A stretch of 64,000 bases of DNA from positions 2,914,001 to 2,978,000 of the forward strand of contig NZ_CP114280.1 in the NCBI RefSeq assembly GCF_029635795.1, in the 5' to 3' direction. Under the pieces are notes generated by a model that worked only from the letters and a program-made list of their open reading frames with translations, did no database searches and was not told the DNA's origin. The translations under genes were made by a program, and so were the position numbers. Positions 1 to 12,619 of the stretch are shown piece after piece (position 1 is the first letter of the stretch; every line of letters begins with the position of its first letter). The stretch comes from Dickeya lacustris (GTDB lineage Bacteria > Pseudomonadota > Gammaproteobacteria > Enterobacterales > Enterobacteriaceae).

Positions 1-1450
1 CATCGAGTTTTTTCGCCAGCAGCGTTTGGCTGACATCGTGCTGGTATTGGCCGACGCCGATGGATTTTGGGTCAATTTTCACCAGCTCGGCCAGCGGGTC
101 TTGCAGGCGGCGGGCGATAGACACCGCCCCGCGCAGCGAAACGTCGAGGTTCGGGAACTCTTGTGCCGCCAGCTCTGAAGCGGAATAGACCGAGGCACCC
201 GCTTCGCTGACGATGACCTTCTGGGCATTGATGTCAGGGAACTGTTTTTGGGTATCAAGGAAAAAGCGCTCGGTTTCGCGCGAGGCAGTACCGTTGCCGA
301 TAGCCACCAGTTCTACCTGATGCTTGATGCATAATGCCGCGACCACGCTGGCGGCTTTGGCGGCCTGACCGGTATGCGGGTAGACGGTATCGGTCGCCAC
401 CAGTTTGCCGGTGGCATCCACCACCGCGACTTTCACCCCGGTACGCAGGCCGGGGTCAAGCCCCATGGTGGCGCGCATCCCGGCGGGCGCGGCCATCAGC
501 AGGTCACGCAGGTTGCGGGCGAATACGTTGATGGCTTCTTCTTCGGCTTTTTCGCGCACGCTGCCCATCAGCTCGGTTTCCAGATGCAACAGCACCTTGA
601 TGCGCCACGTCCAGTTCACCACCGCACGCCGCCAGCTATCCGCCGGGGCGTTATTCAGACGCAGCCCAAGATGGCTGATGATTATCTGCTCGCCGTGGCT
701 CTCTTTGGGCGGCTCATCGTATTGCGGGTCGGCATTGAGCGAGAGCTGGAGAATGCCTTCATTACGGCCACGAAACATCGCCAGCGCGCGGTGAGACGGC
801 ACCTGAGCCAGCGGTTCATGGTGGTCAAAGTAGTCGCGGAATTTCGCGCCCTCGTCTTCCTTGCCTTCGACCACGCGAGACACCAGATGGGCATTTTTCC
901 ACAGATAATCACGCACCTTCGCCAGCAGTGCGGCCTCTTCGGCAAAACGCTCCATCAGAATATAGCGCGCGCCGTCCAGCGCGGCTTTGCTATCGGCGAT
1001 GCCATTTTCGGCGTTCACATACGCCGCTGCCGCCAGTTCCGGCGTTTGCGACGGGTCGTTCCACAGGCTGTCTGCCAGCGGTTCGAGCCCGGCTTCAATG
1101 GCGATTTGCCCACGGGTGCGGCGTTTCGGTTTGTAGGGCAGGTAGAGGTCTTCCAGTTCGGTTTTACTCAGCGTGCTGCTAATGGCGCTGGCCAGCGCAT
1201 CGGTGAGTTTGCCCTGCTCATCAATCGATTTGAGGATGGTCTGGCGGCGGTCTTCCAGCTCGCGCAGGTAGCCCAGACGGCTTTCCAGCTGGCGCAGTTG
1301 GGTATCATCGAGCCCGCCGGTCACTTCTTTACGGTAACGGGCGATAAACGGCACGGTGTTACCTTCGTCAAGCAGTTGAATAGCCGCGCTGACCTGTTCG
1401 GTGCGAGCCTGCAATTCGCTGGCGATAATCTGACTTAATGCATTCGTCAT
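1..1450 (-). CDS. tex: Tex (YhgF) S1-domain transcription accessory protein, N-terminal 483 codons, cut by window edge
   Basis: RNA-binding cytoplasmic protein of the Tex family, linked in other bacteria to transcription-complex processing. The minus-strand frame from ATG at 1450 reads [14 protein letters not shown], then the conserved [14 protein letters not shown] and [18 protein letters not shown] blocks typical of the Tex N-terminal helical domain, and leaves the window in [11 protein letters not shown]. coli Tex is about 770 residues, so the last third, including the S1 domain, lies outside. No strong Shine-Dalgarno sequence is visible before the ATG. The product is certain from the motif blocks; only the C-terminus is unseen. 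Long plus-strand frames over this gene are shadows. Confidence 0.93.
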   Translation of the reverse strand, partial: MTNALSQIIASELQARTEQVSAAIQLLDEGNTVPFIARYRKEVTGGLDDTQLRQLESRLGYLRELEDRRQTILKSIDEQGKLTDALASAISSTLSKTELEDLYLPYKPKRRTRGQIAIEAGLEPLADSLWNDPSQTPELAAAAYVNAENGIADSKAALDGARYILMERFAEEAALLAKVRDYLWKNAHLVSRVVEGKEDEGAKFRDYFDHHEPLAQVPSHRALAMFRGRNEGILQLSLNADPQYDEPPKESHGEQIIISHLGLRLNNAPADSWRRAVVNWTWRIKVLLHLETELMGSVREKAEEEAINVFARNLRDLLMAAPAGMRATMGLDPGLRTGVKVAVVDATGKLVATDTVYPHTGQAAKAASVVAALCIKHQVELVAIGNGTASRETERFFLDTQKQFPDINAQKVIVSEAGASVYSASELAAQEFPNLDVSLRGAVSIARRLQDPLAELVKIDPKSIGVGQYQHDVSQTLLAKKLD

Positions 1451-1585
1451 AGTGTTATTCGCGAGGTTAGGAACGTTGAAAGGATAAAGATTGGCGACAG
1501 TTATACGGATTGATGGCGAAAAATGCCAGTCAGACAACGGCGGGTTTTTACGGCATTGCCGCGCCGGGGCGACAATGCCGATAGG

Positions 1586-3316
1586 TTATTGCTGTGGGGT
1601 GGCGGGCGCGTCATCCACGGCAAAAGGGGCGATATAGCGCTGATAACGCGCCGGTTTGAGCTGCTGCAAATCCACCAGCACTAACCCGTCAACGCAGTGG
1701 TTGAAATCAGGGTCAACGCCGAAATCGATGAACTGCACGCCGCCTGGCTCGCACAGTTCCGAATACTGTTTATACAGCGTCGGGATGGAGCAGCCCATGT
1801 TACTGAGCATGCTTTTCAGCCGGGTCAAATCCTGTTGATAGTCCTCGCCTTCGAATTGTCGCAACACCTCCGGCAGTGAGGCGGGGTAAGGACGACGCGA
1901 ACGCGCCAGTGACTGACTGGGGGCGAAATGCAGCCGGTAGAACGCTATCAGTAAATCGCGCGCCGACGACGGCATGCTGCCTGACAGTGACACCGGGCCA
2001 AACAGGTAGCGATATTGCGGGTAACGCGCCAGATACGCGCCAATGCCGAGCCACAGATAATCCAGCCCGCGTTTGCCCCAATAGCGCGGCTGGATAAAAC
2101 TGCGCCCGAGCTCGATGCCATGTGCCAGAATCGGCGACATCTCCTCGCCGTACTGGAACAGGCTGTGGCTGTAGAGGCCATCGACGCCCTTGTGTTGCAG
2201 CAATTGCGCCGTCGGTGCGAAGCGATAGGCTCCCACGATATCGAGCTCGCGCTCGTCCCACAAAATCAGGTGCAGGTAGTTATCATCAAAGCTGTCCAGA
2301 TCGCGGCGCTTACCGGAACCTTCGCCGACGGCGCGAAAGGCGATTTCACGCAGGCGGCCCAGTTCACGCAGAATCGGCACATAGTCTTCGCTGCCGCGCT
2401 GATAAAGATAGATTTTTTTGCCATCCGGCGTGGTGCCCAACAGTTCGCAGGCTTCCAGCGCATGCTTGAGCGCCGTGCGCTCTTCCGGCAGCGCGATAGG
2501 CTTTTCCCCGGCAAAACAGCCCGGTTTGCCCTGGCCGAGACGGTAGACGTGGCGACGAAAACGGGCGGCCAGGTCATTGGCATGCCATTCGCCCTGGCTC
2601 CAGCTGGCGTAGGGGATTTGTGCGCCGATGCGAAAGCGCAGCCGATTGCCTTGCTGACGGAACATTTCGCGCACCAGCAACAGCGTTGAGAGTGGCCGAT
2701 ACAGCAGGGAGGACAGATAAAATAAATTGCTGTTCCGCCCGCTGATGTGGATAGGCACAATCGGCGCACGCGCTTTGGCGGCCAGACGCAGAAAGCCGCT
2801 GTGCCAATGGCCATCGCGAATACCTTGCAGGCTAAGGCGTGACACTTCGCCAGCCGGGAAGACAATCACCGCGCCCTCACTGGCCAGATGGTTTTGAATG
2901 GCGCACAGTTGCTGGCGTTTGGTGCGGTTATTGAAGTTGTCTACCGCAAAGAACAGGTTTTTGAGCGGCTCGATGTAGCTCAATAACTGGCTGGCGACAA
3001 TACGCACATCCGGGCGCACGCTGGCAACGGTACGCAGTAGCGCCAGCCCGTCCAGCGAGCCGATAGGATGATTGGCGACCAACACCACCGGCCCTTGCGA
3101 GGGGATGTTCTCTAGCGCGCCTTCCACCCGTTCACAGTTTAGGTTGAAGTAATCGAGGATCTGCTCGACCAGGTCTAACCCTTTCAGGTGCGGGTAGCGC
3201 TGGGCGAATTGCTGAAATTCATGTTCAAACAGCAGGCTGCGCAGTAGCGAGCGCTGCCAGCGGGGTGTGGGTCGATGCGGGGCGAGATCGTGTAGTATGT
3301 TGTCCAGGCTAAACAT
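1586..3316 (-). CDS. Bifunctional acyltransferase, PlsC-like plus GNAT-like domains (OlsF type)
   Basis: 576 residues. The N-terminal half is a lysophospholipid-acyltransferase fold: NHPIGSLDGLAL carries the His/Asp pair in the longer-spaced form seen in the hemolysin-like subgroup, followed by VFPAGEVSR and IVPIHISGRNS. The C-terminal half (from about residue 290) has the GNAT-like acyl-ACP N-acyltransferase pattern (EDYVPILRELGRLREIAFR, ELGRSFIQPRYW, LFGPVSLS). This domain order is that of OlsF, which in Serratia makes ornithine lipids in one polypeptide (family knowledge). Start chosen at 3316 because CTGGAGG lies eight bases upstream; an extended frame to 3367 lacks an RBS. Inner-membrane associated. 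Substrate in this organism is inferred, not shown. Confidence 0.75.
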   Translation of the reverse strand: MFSLDNILHDLAPHRPTPRWQRSLLRSLLFEHEFQQFAQRYPHLKGLDLVEQILDYFNLNCERVEGALENIPSQGPVVLVANHPIGSLDGLALLRTVASVRPDVRIVASQLLSYIEPLKNLFFAVDNFNNRTKRQQLCAIQNHLASEGAVIVFPAGEVSRLSLQGIRDGHWHSGFLRLAAKARAPIVPIHISGRNSNLFYLSSLLYRPLSTLLLVREMFRQQGNRLRFRIGAQIPYASWSQGEWHANDLAARFRRHVYRLGQGKPGCFAGEKPIALPEERTALKHALEACELLGTTPDGKKIYLYQRGSEDYVPILRELGRLREIAFRAVGEGSGKRRDLDSFDDNYLHLILWDERELDIVGAYRFAPTAQLLQHKGVDGLYSHSLFQYGEEMSPILAHGIELGRSFIQPRYWGKRGLDYLWLGIGAYLARYPQYRYLFGPVSLSGSMPSSARDLLIAFYRLHFAPSQSLARSRRPYPASLPEVLRQFEGEDYQQDLTRLKSMLSNMGCSIPTLYKQYSELCEPGGVQFIDFGVDPDFNHCVDGLVLVDLQQLKPARYQRYIAPFAVDDAPATPQQ

Positions 3317-3441
3317 AAAAGGGCCTCCAGAATCACCGAAGGCCACGGTACGGCAGGGAAGTGACACCTTTATGTCAGTAGCGATGCCAGCCTCAACATA
3401 ATGGTGTTAATGCGCGCATGATGTTGTGCGCGCATTGCCGA

Positions 3442-5382
3442 TTATTTGTCGATAACGCCTTTTTCGCGGGCATTGATTTGCCAGCGCAGCAGCGCCGGGT
3501 AGGACTCGATTTTCTGGCGCAGCGCCGGGTCGAGCGTTTGTGCGTCCGGTTGGGTTAACATCGGTTTCTCAGCATGCCAGCGGTAATAACCGCCGCCGCC
3601 CATCGGCACCACACCCTTCGCATCAATCCACAGCTCTTCGTTATAGCCAAACGCACGCGTTGCATCGTCCTGTTCCGCCAGAATATTGCGCCCGCCTATC
3701 GTGTAGTAGGGCGTATCCGACAGGCTATAGGCATAGAGCGTCGGGTAGACATCTTTGTGCGAGCCGGGGCGCTCGGCGTCAAAATGCCAGACGGTATTGG
3801 CCAGAATGGTTTTCGGCACATACAGGTAAAACGGCACGGCGCGATCGAGGAACTGCTCTTGCGGGTATTTGGCTTTTAAGCGCCGCATTTGGTGGTCGCC
3901 GGTGGCGGCAATCAGGGTGTTATCGCCCAGAGGAGAGGCTTTCACCGCTGTAATAAAGTTGCCCAGCGCATTGGTGGCGTACTGGTAAGTTTTCGCAATC
4001 GACTCTTGCTCTGCCTGGGGCACTTCGGCATGGGCCATCATGTCGGCGGCGGCATACGCCGGGGCGGGCTGATAGCTGGCGGGCACCTGATAAGGCGGGT
4101 GGTTCGTCACCGTCAGAATGCTGATGAAAACCGGCTGGCTCGACTGCGAGAGCAGCGTTTGCGCCAGACGGAAGGCAAATTCATCCGGTATGCCCCAGTC
4201 GGTGAGCATGGCGCGGGACTCGGGGTAACGCTCCATCAGCGAGCTTTGGTCATAGACTTCATCCACGCCGAGTCGTGGCAGGTAGTTGCCCAGATTGCGC
4301 CACATGCGGCTGCCTGAGGTGATGAAAATTACCTTGTAACCGGCCTTTTTGTAAACGGCGTAGGGCGTGTCATTCAGCACCGTATGCTGTGCCGATGAGT
4401 GGCTCAGGTTCTGCACCGGGCTTAGGAAAAACATGGCGGCAAACGAAGGCGCGGTGCCGTTACCTTCCGAGACAAAACGCCGGAACACGAAATCAGACGC
4501 AAAATGCGGGCGCAGCGCGCCCAGCAGGTCAGTTTCCGGCAAGTGGTCATAAACCAGCATATTGCTGCCCATGCTTTCCATCAGCGCCATCACCACATTC
4601 GGGCGGTGCGCGGCAAGCCAGGGGTTGGCTGGCGTACGGCCTTCCAGCGCAGGCAGGCCGCTTTGCTGGCGCAGCCGTTCGCCGCTGCTGCGCGCTACCT
4701 GCTCAAGGCGCACGTCTTCTCCCCGGTCGCCAATCGCCCAGGCTGACGCCATTAAGCCGTTGGGAACCAGTTTATTGAGAATCACGACAGAGGAGATTTG
4801 CGCATCGTTGCGGCGCAGCGGAAAGGTGCTCATGCTGCCGCGAATCATGGCGAAAAACAGCAGCAGACTGACAAGCAGGTAAACGACAAAGACCGCGCTA
4901 TGCCAGAAACGGCGCTGGGGCGGCGGTGCTATCGTGCGTTTGCCAAGCGCGGCCAGCGCGAGCGAAAAAAGCAGTATCAGCAACAGTGACGGCACCACCG
5001 GATAATCCTGCCAGATGTTAGCTAACACGGCGGTAGAGTCTTCATCTATCAGCCCGAAAGCGAAGATATCGATGTAGGTGTGGTAGGTCTGATAATAAAA
5101 ATAGTTGCCGACAGCGATGCCGCTAATCAGCAACGCCGCCCCCGCCAGATACCAGGGGGTAATCCGCTGTAGCCAGCGCCAGCCGCTGCGATGCACGGCA
5201 ATCAGCAGCCCGATAACCAGCAGCGGAGCCAGAATAATCGACACCGCGCGTAAATCGTAACGCAACCCGGTCAGCCACAGCAGGCTGACGTCGTGTTCAT
5301 AACCGGATAATTGCTGCTTGTCGGTAAAAACCTGAAACATCACCAGACGGGTGGCCGACAGAAATAACGCTAAGAGCATCAC
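3442..5382 (-). CDS. LTA-synthase-like inner-membrane sulfatase/phosphoglycerol transferase
   Basis: About 646 residues with roughly five N-terminal membrane segments (LVMFQVF, LLVIGLLIAV, LAGAALLISGIAVG, SLLLILLFSLALAA, FVVYLLVSLLLFFAMI) and a periplasmic alkaline-phosphatase-like domain. EGNGTAPSFAAMFF holds the probable Thr nucleophile; DHQMRR near residue 500 is a likely metal-ligand region. Related proteins in Gram-negatives move phosphoglycerol or phosphoethanolamine groups onto periplasmic glycans; the exact acceptor is unknown. The start is uncertain: the frame opens with GTG (5382) then ATG (5379) with no clear RBS, and the frame extends upstream without an ATG. A short overlapping frame starting at ATG near 5436 reads MYQQHARSFLKTG and may be the original N-terminus (see findings). 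Confidence 0.75.
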   Translation of the reverse strand: MMLLALFLSATRLVMFQVFTDKQQLSGYEHDVSLLWLTGLRYDLRAVSIILAPLLVIGLLIAVHRSGWRWLQRITPWYLAGAALLISGIAVGNYFYYQTYHTYIDIFAFGLIDEDSTAVLANIWQDYPVVPSLLLILLFSLALAALGKRTIAPPPQRRFWHSAVFVVYLLVSLLLFFAMIRGSMSTFPLRRNDAQISSVVILNKLVPNGLMASAWAIGDRGEDVRLEQVARSSGERLRQQSGLPALEGRTPANPWLAAHRPNVVMALMESMGSNMLVYDHLPETDLLGALRPHFASDFVFRRFVSEGNGTAPSFAAMFFLSPVQNLSHSSAQHTVLNDTPYAVYKKAGYKVIFITSGSRMWRNLGNYLPRLGVDEVYDQSSLMERYPESRAMLTDWGIPDEFAFRLAQTLLSQSSQPVFISILTVTNHPPYQVPASYQPAPAYAAADMMAHAEVPQAEQESIAKTYQYATNALGNFITAVKASPLGDNTLIAATGDHQMRRLKAKYPQEQFLDRAVPFYLYVPKTILANTVWHFDAERPGSHKDVYPTLYAYSLSDTPYYTIGGRNILAEQDDATRAFGYNEELWIDAKGVVPMGGGGYYRWHAEKPMLTQPDAQTLDPALRQKIESYPALLRWQINAREKGVIDK

Positions 5383-5539
5383 CTGTAACCACAGCCGGTC
5401 TTCAGAAACGAGCGGGCGTGTTGTTGATACATACCTATTCTTATGCTGACCAAATTATGCGTGGCGCAATAGTATAGTTTGATGACACTGAAATCTCAGT
5501 GATGTGACGCGCAGGTGAATTGCTAAGGTAAAAAAATGT

Positions 5540-5563
5540 AAACGGCAGCCTGTGCTGCCGTTT
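5540..5563 (-). terminator. Rho-independent terminator of greB
   Basis: Perfect 10-bp stem (AAACGGCAGC / GCTGCCGTTT) with a 4-base loop, lying 16 bases past the greB stop. Read on the minus strand it is followed by ACATTTTTTT, a good U-tract. Confidence 0.85.
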
Positions 5564-5578
5564 TGTGTCAGTTCAGCA

Positions 5579-6064
5579 TCACCAGCCCGCAGGTTGCTGA
5601 TAATCGATGTGGTTGATGTACCAGGTTCTGGGGCCTGCGGGGGTCGGCACCACCGCTTCTTCGTCCACCGCTTTTTTCAGCAGCGCCCGCGCCATTGGCG
5701 CATCAATCGAGATGTAATCTTTGCGGCCATAAATTTCATCCGGGCCGACAATGCGAAAACGTTTAATGTCTCCGTCCTCATTTTCCACCTCGACCCAGGC
5801 ACCGAAGAAGACTTTGCCATCTTGCTGCGGCGAGTAATCAACCACCCTGACCACTTGCAGGCGCTTACGCAGATAGCGCACGCGGCGGTCAATTTCGCGT
5901 AACAGGCGCTTATTGTAGAGATAGTCGGCATTCTCACTGCGATCGCCAAGGCTGGCGGCCCAGGCGACTTTTTCAGTAATTTCCGGGCGGCGTTCTTTCC
6001 ACAGGTAGTTCAGTTCCTGATGCAGAGCCTCGTAGCCCTCGCGGGTTATCAAATCGGTTTTCAT
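5579..6064 (-). CDS. greB: Transcript cleavage factor GreB
   Basis: 161 residues. Cytoplasmic factor that binds the RNA polymerase secondary channel and stimulates cleavage of backtracked RNA. The N-terminal coiled coil begins MKTDLITREGYEAL and holds the basic/acidic tip SLGDRSENADYLYNKRLLREID; the C-terminal FKBP-like domain has VRVVDYSPQ, FGAWVEVEN and DAPMARALL. Length matches E. coli GreB (158). An in-frame upstream extension to 6148 is rejected because family members begin at MKTDLI. It lies back-to-back with ompR-envZ, the same arrangement as in E. coli. Confidence 0.95.
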   Translation of the reverse strand: MKTDLITREGYEALHQELNYLWKERRPEITEKVAWAASLGDRSENADYLYNKRLLREIDRRVRYLRKRLQVVRVVDYSPQQDGKVFFGAWVEVENEDGDIKRFRIVGPDEIYGRKDYISIDAPMARALLKKAVDEEAVVPTPAGPRTWYINHIDYQQPAGW

Positions 6065-6325
6065 ACGCGTTGACTGAAATGTGAAGAGAGTAGAATCGTC
6101 ATAATCGTTGAGTGTGAGATAACATAGCCTATACCCGCCGTACTTCAAACTACTGAAGTGATGGGCTTTAGTGGGGTGATATAACGCGAACGGCTTGATT
6201 ACAACGCGTTTTTATATTCTTTGTAACAATTTCGCCTAGAATATATACCAGAAACGGCTGTCAGTCTGTTGCGGGTTTCTTAACAATATCAGTATCGGCG
6301 GCTATCACGTCTTTTGGAGAATACG

Positions 6326-8463
<2,138 letters not shown>

Positions 8464-8531
8464 CCGGTGATAGCCCGCTGCCTGCGGAAAAGGGCAGGTG
8501 GAGCGTAAGGCGCGGCAAGTATGACTGAGAC

Positions 8532-8554
8532 GCCCCTCTCACAGGGAGAGGGGC
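8532..8554. terminator. Hairpin between convergent envZ and pckA
   Basis: Nine-bp perfect stem GCCCCTCTC / GAGAGGGGC with a 5-base loop in the 98-bp gap between two convergent genes. Position suggests a bidirectional transcription barrier, but neither strand has a clear U-run, so intrinsic termination is not certain. Confidence 0.5.
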
Positions 8555-8561
8555 GACGACG

Positions 8562-10181
8562 TTAGCGTTTCGGCCCGGCGCTGACCAGCGCAGCGCCTGC
8601 GGGCGTATCGGTGTATTTATCGAAGTTAGTGATAAAGCGTTGCGCCAGATCGTGCGCTTTCTCTTCCCATTGCGCCGGATCGGCGTAGGTATCGCGTGGA
8701 TCCAGAATCGCCGGGTTCACGCCAGGCAGCGCGGTCGGGATCGTCAGATCAAAGATAGGCAACGTCTGGGTTTCGGCATCATCAATGCTGCCATTCAGGA
8801 TTGCGTCAATAATACCGCGCGTGTCCTTGATGGAGATGCGCTTGCCGGTGCCGTTCCAGCCGGTATTGACCAGATATGCTTTGGCCCCTGCCGCCTGCAT
8901 CCGCTTCACCAGCACTTCGGCATACTGCGTCGGGTGCAGCGTCAGAAACGCCGCGCCAAAGCAGGCAGAGAACGTCGGCGTCGGTTCGGTAACACCGCGC
9001 TCGGTTCCCGCCAGTTTGGCGGTAAAGCCAGACAGGAAGTGGTATTGCGTCTGGTCAGCGGTCAGGCGAGACACCGGCGGCAGCACCCCGAATGCATCAG
9101 CCGTGAGGAAGATGACTTTGGTGGCATGCCCGGCTTTGGAAACCGGTTTAACGATATTCTCGATGTGATAAATCGGGTAGGAAACACGGGTGTTTTCCGT
9201 TTTCGAGCCGTCGTTAAAATCAACGCTGCCATCAGCGCGTACCGTCACGTTCTCCAGCAGCGCATCGCGGCGAATCGCATGATAAATATCGGGTTCGGCT
9301 TCGGCAGACAGGTTGATGGTCTTGGCATAGCAACCGCCTTCGAAGTTAAACACGCCATCATCGTCCCAGCCGTGCTCATCATCGCCAATCAGCTGGCGTT
9401 TCGGGTCAGTCGACAGGGTGGTTTTACCGGTGCCGGACAAACCGAAGAATACGGCAACATCGCCTTTTTCGCCGACGTTTGCCGAGCAGTGCATCGAGGC
9501 GATGCCTTTAAGCGGCAGCAGGTAGTTCATGATGGAGAACAACCCTTTTTTCATCTCGCCGCCATACCAGGTGCCGCCGATTAGCTGAATGCGCTCGGTC
9601 AGGTTGAACGCCACGAAATTTTCCGAGTTTAGCCCCTGCTCCTGCCACTGTGGGTTGGTGCATTTAGCGCCGTTCATCACGATGAAGTCCGGCTCAAAGC
9701 CTTGCAGCTCTTCTTGCGTCGGGCGGATAAACATGTTTTTCACGAAATGCGCCTGCCAGGCCACCTCGGTGATGAAACGCACCTTCAGGCGGGTGTCTGC
9801 ATTGGCGCCACAGAAGGCGTCCACCACAAACAGACGCTTGCCAGACAACTGTTGCGTGACCTGTTGTTTGAGATGCTGCCAGGTTTCCTGACTGAGCGGG
9901 TGGTTGTCATTTTTACCTTTACCCTGATCAGACCACCACACGGTGTCACGCGTTACCTCATCGCGCACAATGTATTTATCTTTCGGGGAACGGCCAGTAA
10001 AAATGCCGGTATCAACGGCAACTGCACCCAGTTGGGTTTCGATGCCGCGTTCATAGCCTTGTAGGGTAGGGGAGGTTTCTTCAGTAAAAAGTAAATCGTA
10101 GCTCGGGTTGTAGACAATTTCGCGGACATCATTGATGCCATAAGCCGTCAGTGCTTGTGGCTGAATGCCTTTCATCTGCAT
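8562..10181 (-). CDS. pckA: Phosphoenolpyruvate carboxykinase (ATP)
   Basis: 539 residues, matching E. coli PckA (540). Converts oxaloacetate and ATP to PEP, CO2 and ADP, the first committed gluconeogenic step. Visible motifs: [23 protein letters not shown], the substrate/Mn site [12 protein letters not shown], Walker-type [11 protein letters not shown], metal-binding [17 protein letters not shown], and the adenine region [20 protein letters not shown] at 10181 has AAGGAG seven bases upstream. Convergent with envZ, as in E. coli. Confidence 0.97.
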   Translation of the reverse strand: MQMKGIQPQALTAYGINDVREIVYNPSYDLLFTEETSPTLQGYERGIETQLGAVAVDTGIFTGRSPKDKYIVRDEVTRDTVWWSDQGKGKNDNHPLSQETWQHLKQQVTQQLSGKRLFVVDAFCGANADTRLKVRFITEVAWQAHFVKNMFIRPTQEELQGFEPDFIVMNGAKCTNPQWQEQGLNSENFVAFNLTERIQLIGGTWYGGEMKKGLFSIMNYLLPLKGIASMHCSANVGEKGDVAVFFGLSGTGKTTLSTDPKRQLIGDDEHGWDDDGVFNFEGGCYAKTINLSAEAEPDIYHAIRRDALLENVTVRADGSVDFNDGSKTENTRVSYPIYHIENIVKPVSKAGHATKVIFLTADAFGVLPPVSRLTADQTQYHFLSGFTAKLAGTERGVTEPTPTFSACFGAAFLTLHPTQYAEVLVKRMQAAGAKAYLVNTGWNGTGKRISIKDTRGIIDAILNGSIDDAETQTLPIFDLTIPTALPGVNPAILDPRDTYADPAQWEEKAHDLAQRFITNFDKYTDTPAGAALVSAGPKR

Positions 10182-10449
10182 GTTGCTACTCCTTGGTTGT
10201 TATTGTCGTACTGTTACAAGTGTAGGAGGTGAGCTTATTTTAGCCGCGATAACAATCAAAAAATTAAATAAATTCATTAATAACTTTGCTTATACATGTG
10301 AATAAAAAGTAACCAAACGGTGATTTTTTGGGCGAATTCTGATGGCGTTTCGGTAAGTGCGGTAGACGGCTGAACGCAGGGGAGTGCGGAACAGACAACG
10401 GCCCAACAATGAGCCGCTATCTGGCGGTCGGGTATCTCGGGGCGGGGAA

Positions 10450-11322
10450 TTAGTGCAGCGTGGTGCCAGAGGCTGACTGACGAATCTCGGCGATGTCCTG
10501 GGCGTCAAACGCATAGTGGCTGCCGCAATAGTCGCAGTGCATGTCTATCTCTCCATCTTGTACCAGCATATCGTCCACCTCTTGCGGCTGGAGTGCCATC
10601 AGCGCATCGGCGCAGCGCGCTTTGGAGCAATGGCAGTGAAACGCCACCGGCTGCGGTTCATATAACGTGACGTTTTCCTGATGATATAAGCGGTAGAGCA
10701 CATCGTTAGCGCTAAGGCCAAACAGCTCTTCACCTTTCACCGTTGCAGTCAACTGCGTGAGGTGATCAAACTCATCGCGGCTGCCCTGCTGTGCCGGTAG
10801 CACTTGCAACAGCATACCTGCGGCACAGGCGCGGCCTTCGTGCTCGCCGGTGCGGATAAACAGGCGCGTGGGTAACTGCTCGGATTGCTGAAAATAGTTT
10901 TCCAGGCAGCTTGCCACATCGTCACCTTCCAGACCCACGACGCCCTGGTAACGCTCGCCTTCGGTTGGCGTAATGGTGATAACCAGATAACCGTTACCCA
11001 TCATGTCGTGTAGCGAACTGTCGGCGGCAATATCGCCTTGCAAGCGCGCCACTCCGCGCATCTGCTGCTGGTGGTTGCCGTTAATCACCGCCAGTTTCAA
11101 CGGGCCGTCGCCTTGTAGCTGCACGGTAATATCACCGCTAAATTTCAACGTGGCGGTGAGCAAACTGGTGGCAACCAGCATTTCACCGAGCAACTGTTTC
11201 ACCGGCTGTGGGTAGTCATGGTTCGCCAGCATCTGCTGGAATGTTTCGCTCACTGTTACCAGTTCGCCGCGCACGGCATGGTTTTCAAACAGGTAACGGT
11301 GTAATTGGTCGTGATTGGCCAT
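10450..11322 (-). CDS. hslO: Redox-regulated chaperone Hsp33
   Basis: 290 residues. Cytoplasmic holdase activated by oxidative unfolding. The C-terminal zinc centre is intact: [10 protein letters not shown] (CxC) and MHCDYCGSH (CxxC), about 30 residues apart. N-terminal block [15 protein letters not shown] is typical. Start at ATG 11322 preceded by GAGAG; the frame extension to 11361 has no family support. Third gene of a yrfG-hslR-hslO operon, 25 bases after hslR. Confidence 0.95.
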   Translation of the reverse strand: MANHDQLHRYLFENHAVRGELVTVSETFQQMLANHDYPQPVKQLLGEMLVATSLLTATLKFSGDITVQLQGDGPLKLAVINGNHQQQMRGVARLQGDIAADSSLHDMMGNGYLVITITPTEGERYQGVVGLEGDDVASCLENYFQQSEQLPTRLFIRTGEHEGRACAAGMLLQVLPAQQGSRDEFDHLTQLTATVKGEELFGLSANDVLYRLYHQENVTLYEPQPVAFHCHCSKARCADALMALQPQEVDDMLVQDGEIDMHCDYCGSHYAFDAQDIAEIRQSASGTTLH

Positions 11323-11347
11323 AATGCTCTCTCGTGGTGACGGTGGC

Positions 11348-11767
11348 TTATTCCACGTCACTGTATTTGAATTTGATTAAATCCCGGCGCTCTTTTTTGT
11401 CAGGCCGCCTGTCCGGGTGCGGCATAGATAATGCGTTCATTTTTCTGGCTATCGCCAGTTTTTCACGTTTTTCGATGCTCTGTGCCGTCTCTTCGTACAG
11501 CATTTGCGCCTGCGCTGCCGGGCGACGCTGGTCGCTGATGAGAAGTACCTTAACGGTGCGCTCATCACTGCCCTGACGCAGGGTAATCTCTGCCCCCGTT
11601 TCTACCAGTTTTCCGGGCTTGCTGCGTTGACCGTTGTAATGCACTTTGCCGCCATCAATCATCTCCCGGGCCAGTGCGCGGGTTTTGTAAAACCGCGCGG
11701 CCCACAGCCATTTATCCAGCCGGACGCTAGTGTCATCGTCAGGTTCATGCGCGTTGTTTTTACTCAT
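11348..11767 (-). CDS. hslR: Ribosome-associated heat shock protein Hsp15
   Basis: 139 residues. S4 RNA-binding domain at 14-75 ([34 protein letters not shown]) and a basic C-terminal tail ([15 protein letters not shown]). In E. coli it rescues free 50S subunits carrying a nascent chain. ATG at 11767 overlaps the yrfG stop (ATGA) and has CAGGAG five bases upstream. Middle gene of the operon. Confidence 0.94.
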   Translation of the reverse strand: MSKNNAHEPDDDTSVRLDKWLWAARFYKTRALAREMIDGGKVHYNGQRSKPGKLVETGAEITLRQGSDERTVKVLLISDQRRPAAQAQMLYEETAQSIEKREKLAIARKMNALSMPHPDRRPDKKERRDLIKFKYSDVE

Positions 11768-12468
11768 GAGCACTCCTGATGGGTCATAAACGTTGACTGA
11801 GTGATGCCCGGCAGCAGTGCCCGATAATCGCTCATTGACGGATGCTGGTCGAAGGCGTTTGGTTCACTACGGGTCGAATCAGGATTGCGTACGCCAAGGC
11901 AATAACGGATGCCGAAGGTTTTCGCCGCGTCCAGAATCGGCTCGTTGTCATCCACAAACAGGGTTCGCGCCGGGTCAAAGCCGATTTGCGCCTGTACCGC
12001 CTGCCACAACCGCTGGTCTTCTTTGGGATACCCATAAGTATGGGTGGAAAGCAGTAAATCAAGGTGCTTATCAAGGCCGGTGTGCGCTATTTTTACCGCC
12101 AGACTATGCGGATGTGCATTGGTGAGCAAAATTGTTCGGCGGCCGCTTTCGCGCAGCGCCTGCAAAAAGGGTGGAGTATCGTCCCGCAGGCGCGCCCGAT
12201 GCCCGATATCGCTGGTCATCTGATAAATATCCAGCCCCAGTCGCTCACTCCAGTAGTCAAAACAGTACCAGTCCAGGGTGTGACGAACGGCATGGTATTC
12301 CTGGTGAATCAACGCGTGCGCCTGCTCCATGCTGAGGTTGCGCTGGTGGCTAAGGGTTTCTGGCACCAGTTGTAGCCAGAAATAGCTGTCAAATGCCAGG
12401 TCGAGCAGCGTGCCATCCATATCCAGTAAGACGGTATCAATCGCATTCCAGTTCAGTTCGGGATTCAT
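11764..12468 (-). CDS. yrfG: GMP/IMP 5'-nucleotidase YrfG (HAD family)
   Basis: 234 residues. HAD motif I is DTVLLDMDGTLLDL (nucleophile and acid/base Asp), motif II ILLTNAHPHSLAVK, motif III Lys in YGYPKEDQRLW, motif IV LFVDDNEPILDAA. Dephosphorylates GMP and IMP in E. coli. ATG at 12468 follows CCGGAG. First gene of the heat-shock-type operon ending in hslO. Confidence 0.93.
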   Translation of the reverse strand: MNPELNWNAIDTVLLDMDGTLLDLAFDSYFWLQLVPETLSHQRNLSMEQAHALIHQEYHAVRHTLDWYCFDYWSERLGLDIYQMTSDIGHRARLRDDTPPFLQALRESGRRTILLTNAHPHSLAVKIAHTGLDKHLDLLLSTHTYGYPKEDQRLWQAVQAQIGFDPARTLFVDDNEPILDAAKTFGIRYCLGVRNPDSTRSEPNAFDQHPSMSDYRALLPGITQSTFMTHQECS

Positions 12469-12619
12469 GTGTACTCCGGGTAAATGTCCTGACATGGAAA
12501 ACCGGGTATCAGGCGCTAGAGATTCTCAACGCGGCAGAGAGGTGCTGGCGTAAATGTTACCAGCGTCATATCGTCGCTAAAAGCGGCAGATGGCGTACTT
12601 GCCTTGCGCCGCTGTTGCA

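Noticed and set aside
374..1438. 354-codon plus-strand frame
   Set aside because: Antisense to tex, whose protein sequence is unmistakable; composition is that of a shadow frame.
8640..9584. 314-codon plus-strand frame
   Set aside because: Antisense to pckA; no RBS and no recognisable domain.
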